This document shows, piece after piece, positions 6,490 through 6,644 of a stretch of DNA of 6,644 nucleotides. The DNA comes from Eubacterium sp. GTDB lineage: Bacteria > Bacillota > Clostridia > Lachnospirales > Lachnospiraceae. The position numbers and the translations under genes are program-made. Each line of letters begins with the position of its first letter. The first letter of the stretch is position 1. The DNA lies in the NCBI GenBank assembly GCA_021442545.1, contig JABUSX010000253.1:1-6644 (forward strand), read 5' to 3'. The notes beneath the pieces are model-generated. The model worked only from the letters and a program-made list of their open reading frames with translations. It was not told the origin of the DNA and ran no database searches.

Positions 6490-6644
6490 ATGGATGCAAT
6501 GAGAGCAATAATCGCCAGAAGGAAGGCCGGAATGAAATATGCGGGGATCGCATCGTTCTGCACGGCTTCTGATCTGGTCATCGAGGCCTGCTTAAAGCAG
6601 GCCCTGCGGTTTGATGATCATGTTCTGATCGAAGCGACCGCGAA
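6490..6644 (+). CDS. gatZ: GatZ/KbaZ-family protein (tagatose-bisphosphate aldolase class II 'non-catalytic subunit' family), partial at right edge
   Basis: Only 51 complete codons are in the window, with no stop before base 6644. The start MDAMRAIIARRKAGMKYAG, the segment FCTASDLVIEACLKQAL and the ending VLIEATA align well with the remembered GatZ/KbaZ N-terminus (LIARHKAG, ICSVCSAHPLVIEAAL, VLIEATSNQ). Full proteins of this family are about 420 residues. They were described as partners that stabilise the class II tagatose-1,6-bisphosphate aldolases GatY/KbaY, and some COG4573 members are reported as tagatose/fructose-6-phosphate 4-epimerases. AGGAG at 6478-6482 is 7 bases before the ATG, and the gene lies 28 bases after the reductase, so it belongs to the operon. 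It links naturally to the GatD-like dehydrogenase, whose product would be D-tagatose 6-phosphate. Truncated view: catalytic residues cannot be checked. Confidence 0.82.
   Translation, partial: MDAMRAIIARRKAGMKYAGIASFCTASDLVIEACLKQALRFDDHVLIEATA

Noticed and set aside
1..6644. CRISPR array, tRNA/rRNA, insertion sequence or phage features
   Set aside because: No regularly spaced repeats, tRNA-like cloverleafs, transposase reading frames or terminal inverted repeats were seen; the window is almost fully occupied by metabolic genes.

Overview
The window holds the start of a sugar-catabolism operon on the + strand. It is flanked on the left by a divergent AraC-type regulator that runs off the left edge. 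On the right it is cut inside a fifth catabolic gene. Strong GGAGG-type ribosome binding sites, frequent AGA arginine codons, moderate GC and a cupin/AraC regulator next to sugar genes suggest a Gram-positive anaerobe of the Clostridia, perhaps Lachnospiraceae-like. That assignment is an inference from style and gene content only.

Layout: 1-588 (minus) is the cupin part of an AraC-family regulator, cut just as its DNA-binding domain begins. 589-821 is the divergent control region, with an extended -10 promoter for the regulator, an inverted repeat around that promoter and a perfect 15-bp palindrome. 822-2624 is L-fucose/D-arabinose isomerase (FucI), complete with all three metal ligands. 2643-4130 is an FGGY sugar kinase with both family signatures. 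4227-5276 is a zinc medium-chain dehydrogenase very like galactitol-1-phosphate 5-dehydrogenase (GatD). 5277-5444 is a structured-looking intergenic stretch. 5445-6461 is an aldo/keto reductase with an intact catalytic tetrad but an altered cofactor site. 6490-6644 is the N-terminus of a GatZ/KbaZ-family protein (tagatose-bisphosphate aldolase 'non-catalytic subunit' family, COG4573).

How it may work: each family is known, but the set is unusual. FucI plus a kinase alone would suggest L-fucose or D-arabinose use. No fuculose-phosphate aldolase is present, and the operon continues with two galactitol/tagatose-type proteins (GatD-like and GatZ-like) and a reductase. GatD makes D-tagatose 6-phosphate from galactitol 1-phosphate, and GatZ/KbaZ proteins act at the tagatose-phosphate level. 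An economical hypothesis is a non-PTS route that feeds an unusual hexose or hexitol (for example L-galactose, galactitol or D-altrose) through isomerase, reductase, kinase and dehydrogenase steps to tagatose 6-phosphate and on to glycolysis. The substrate cannot be settled from sequence. No transporter lies inside the window.
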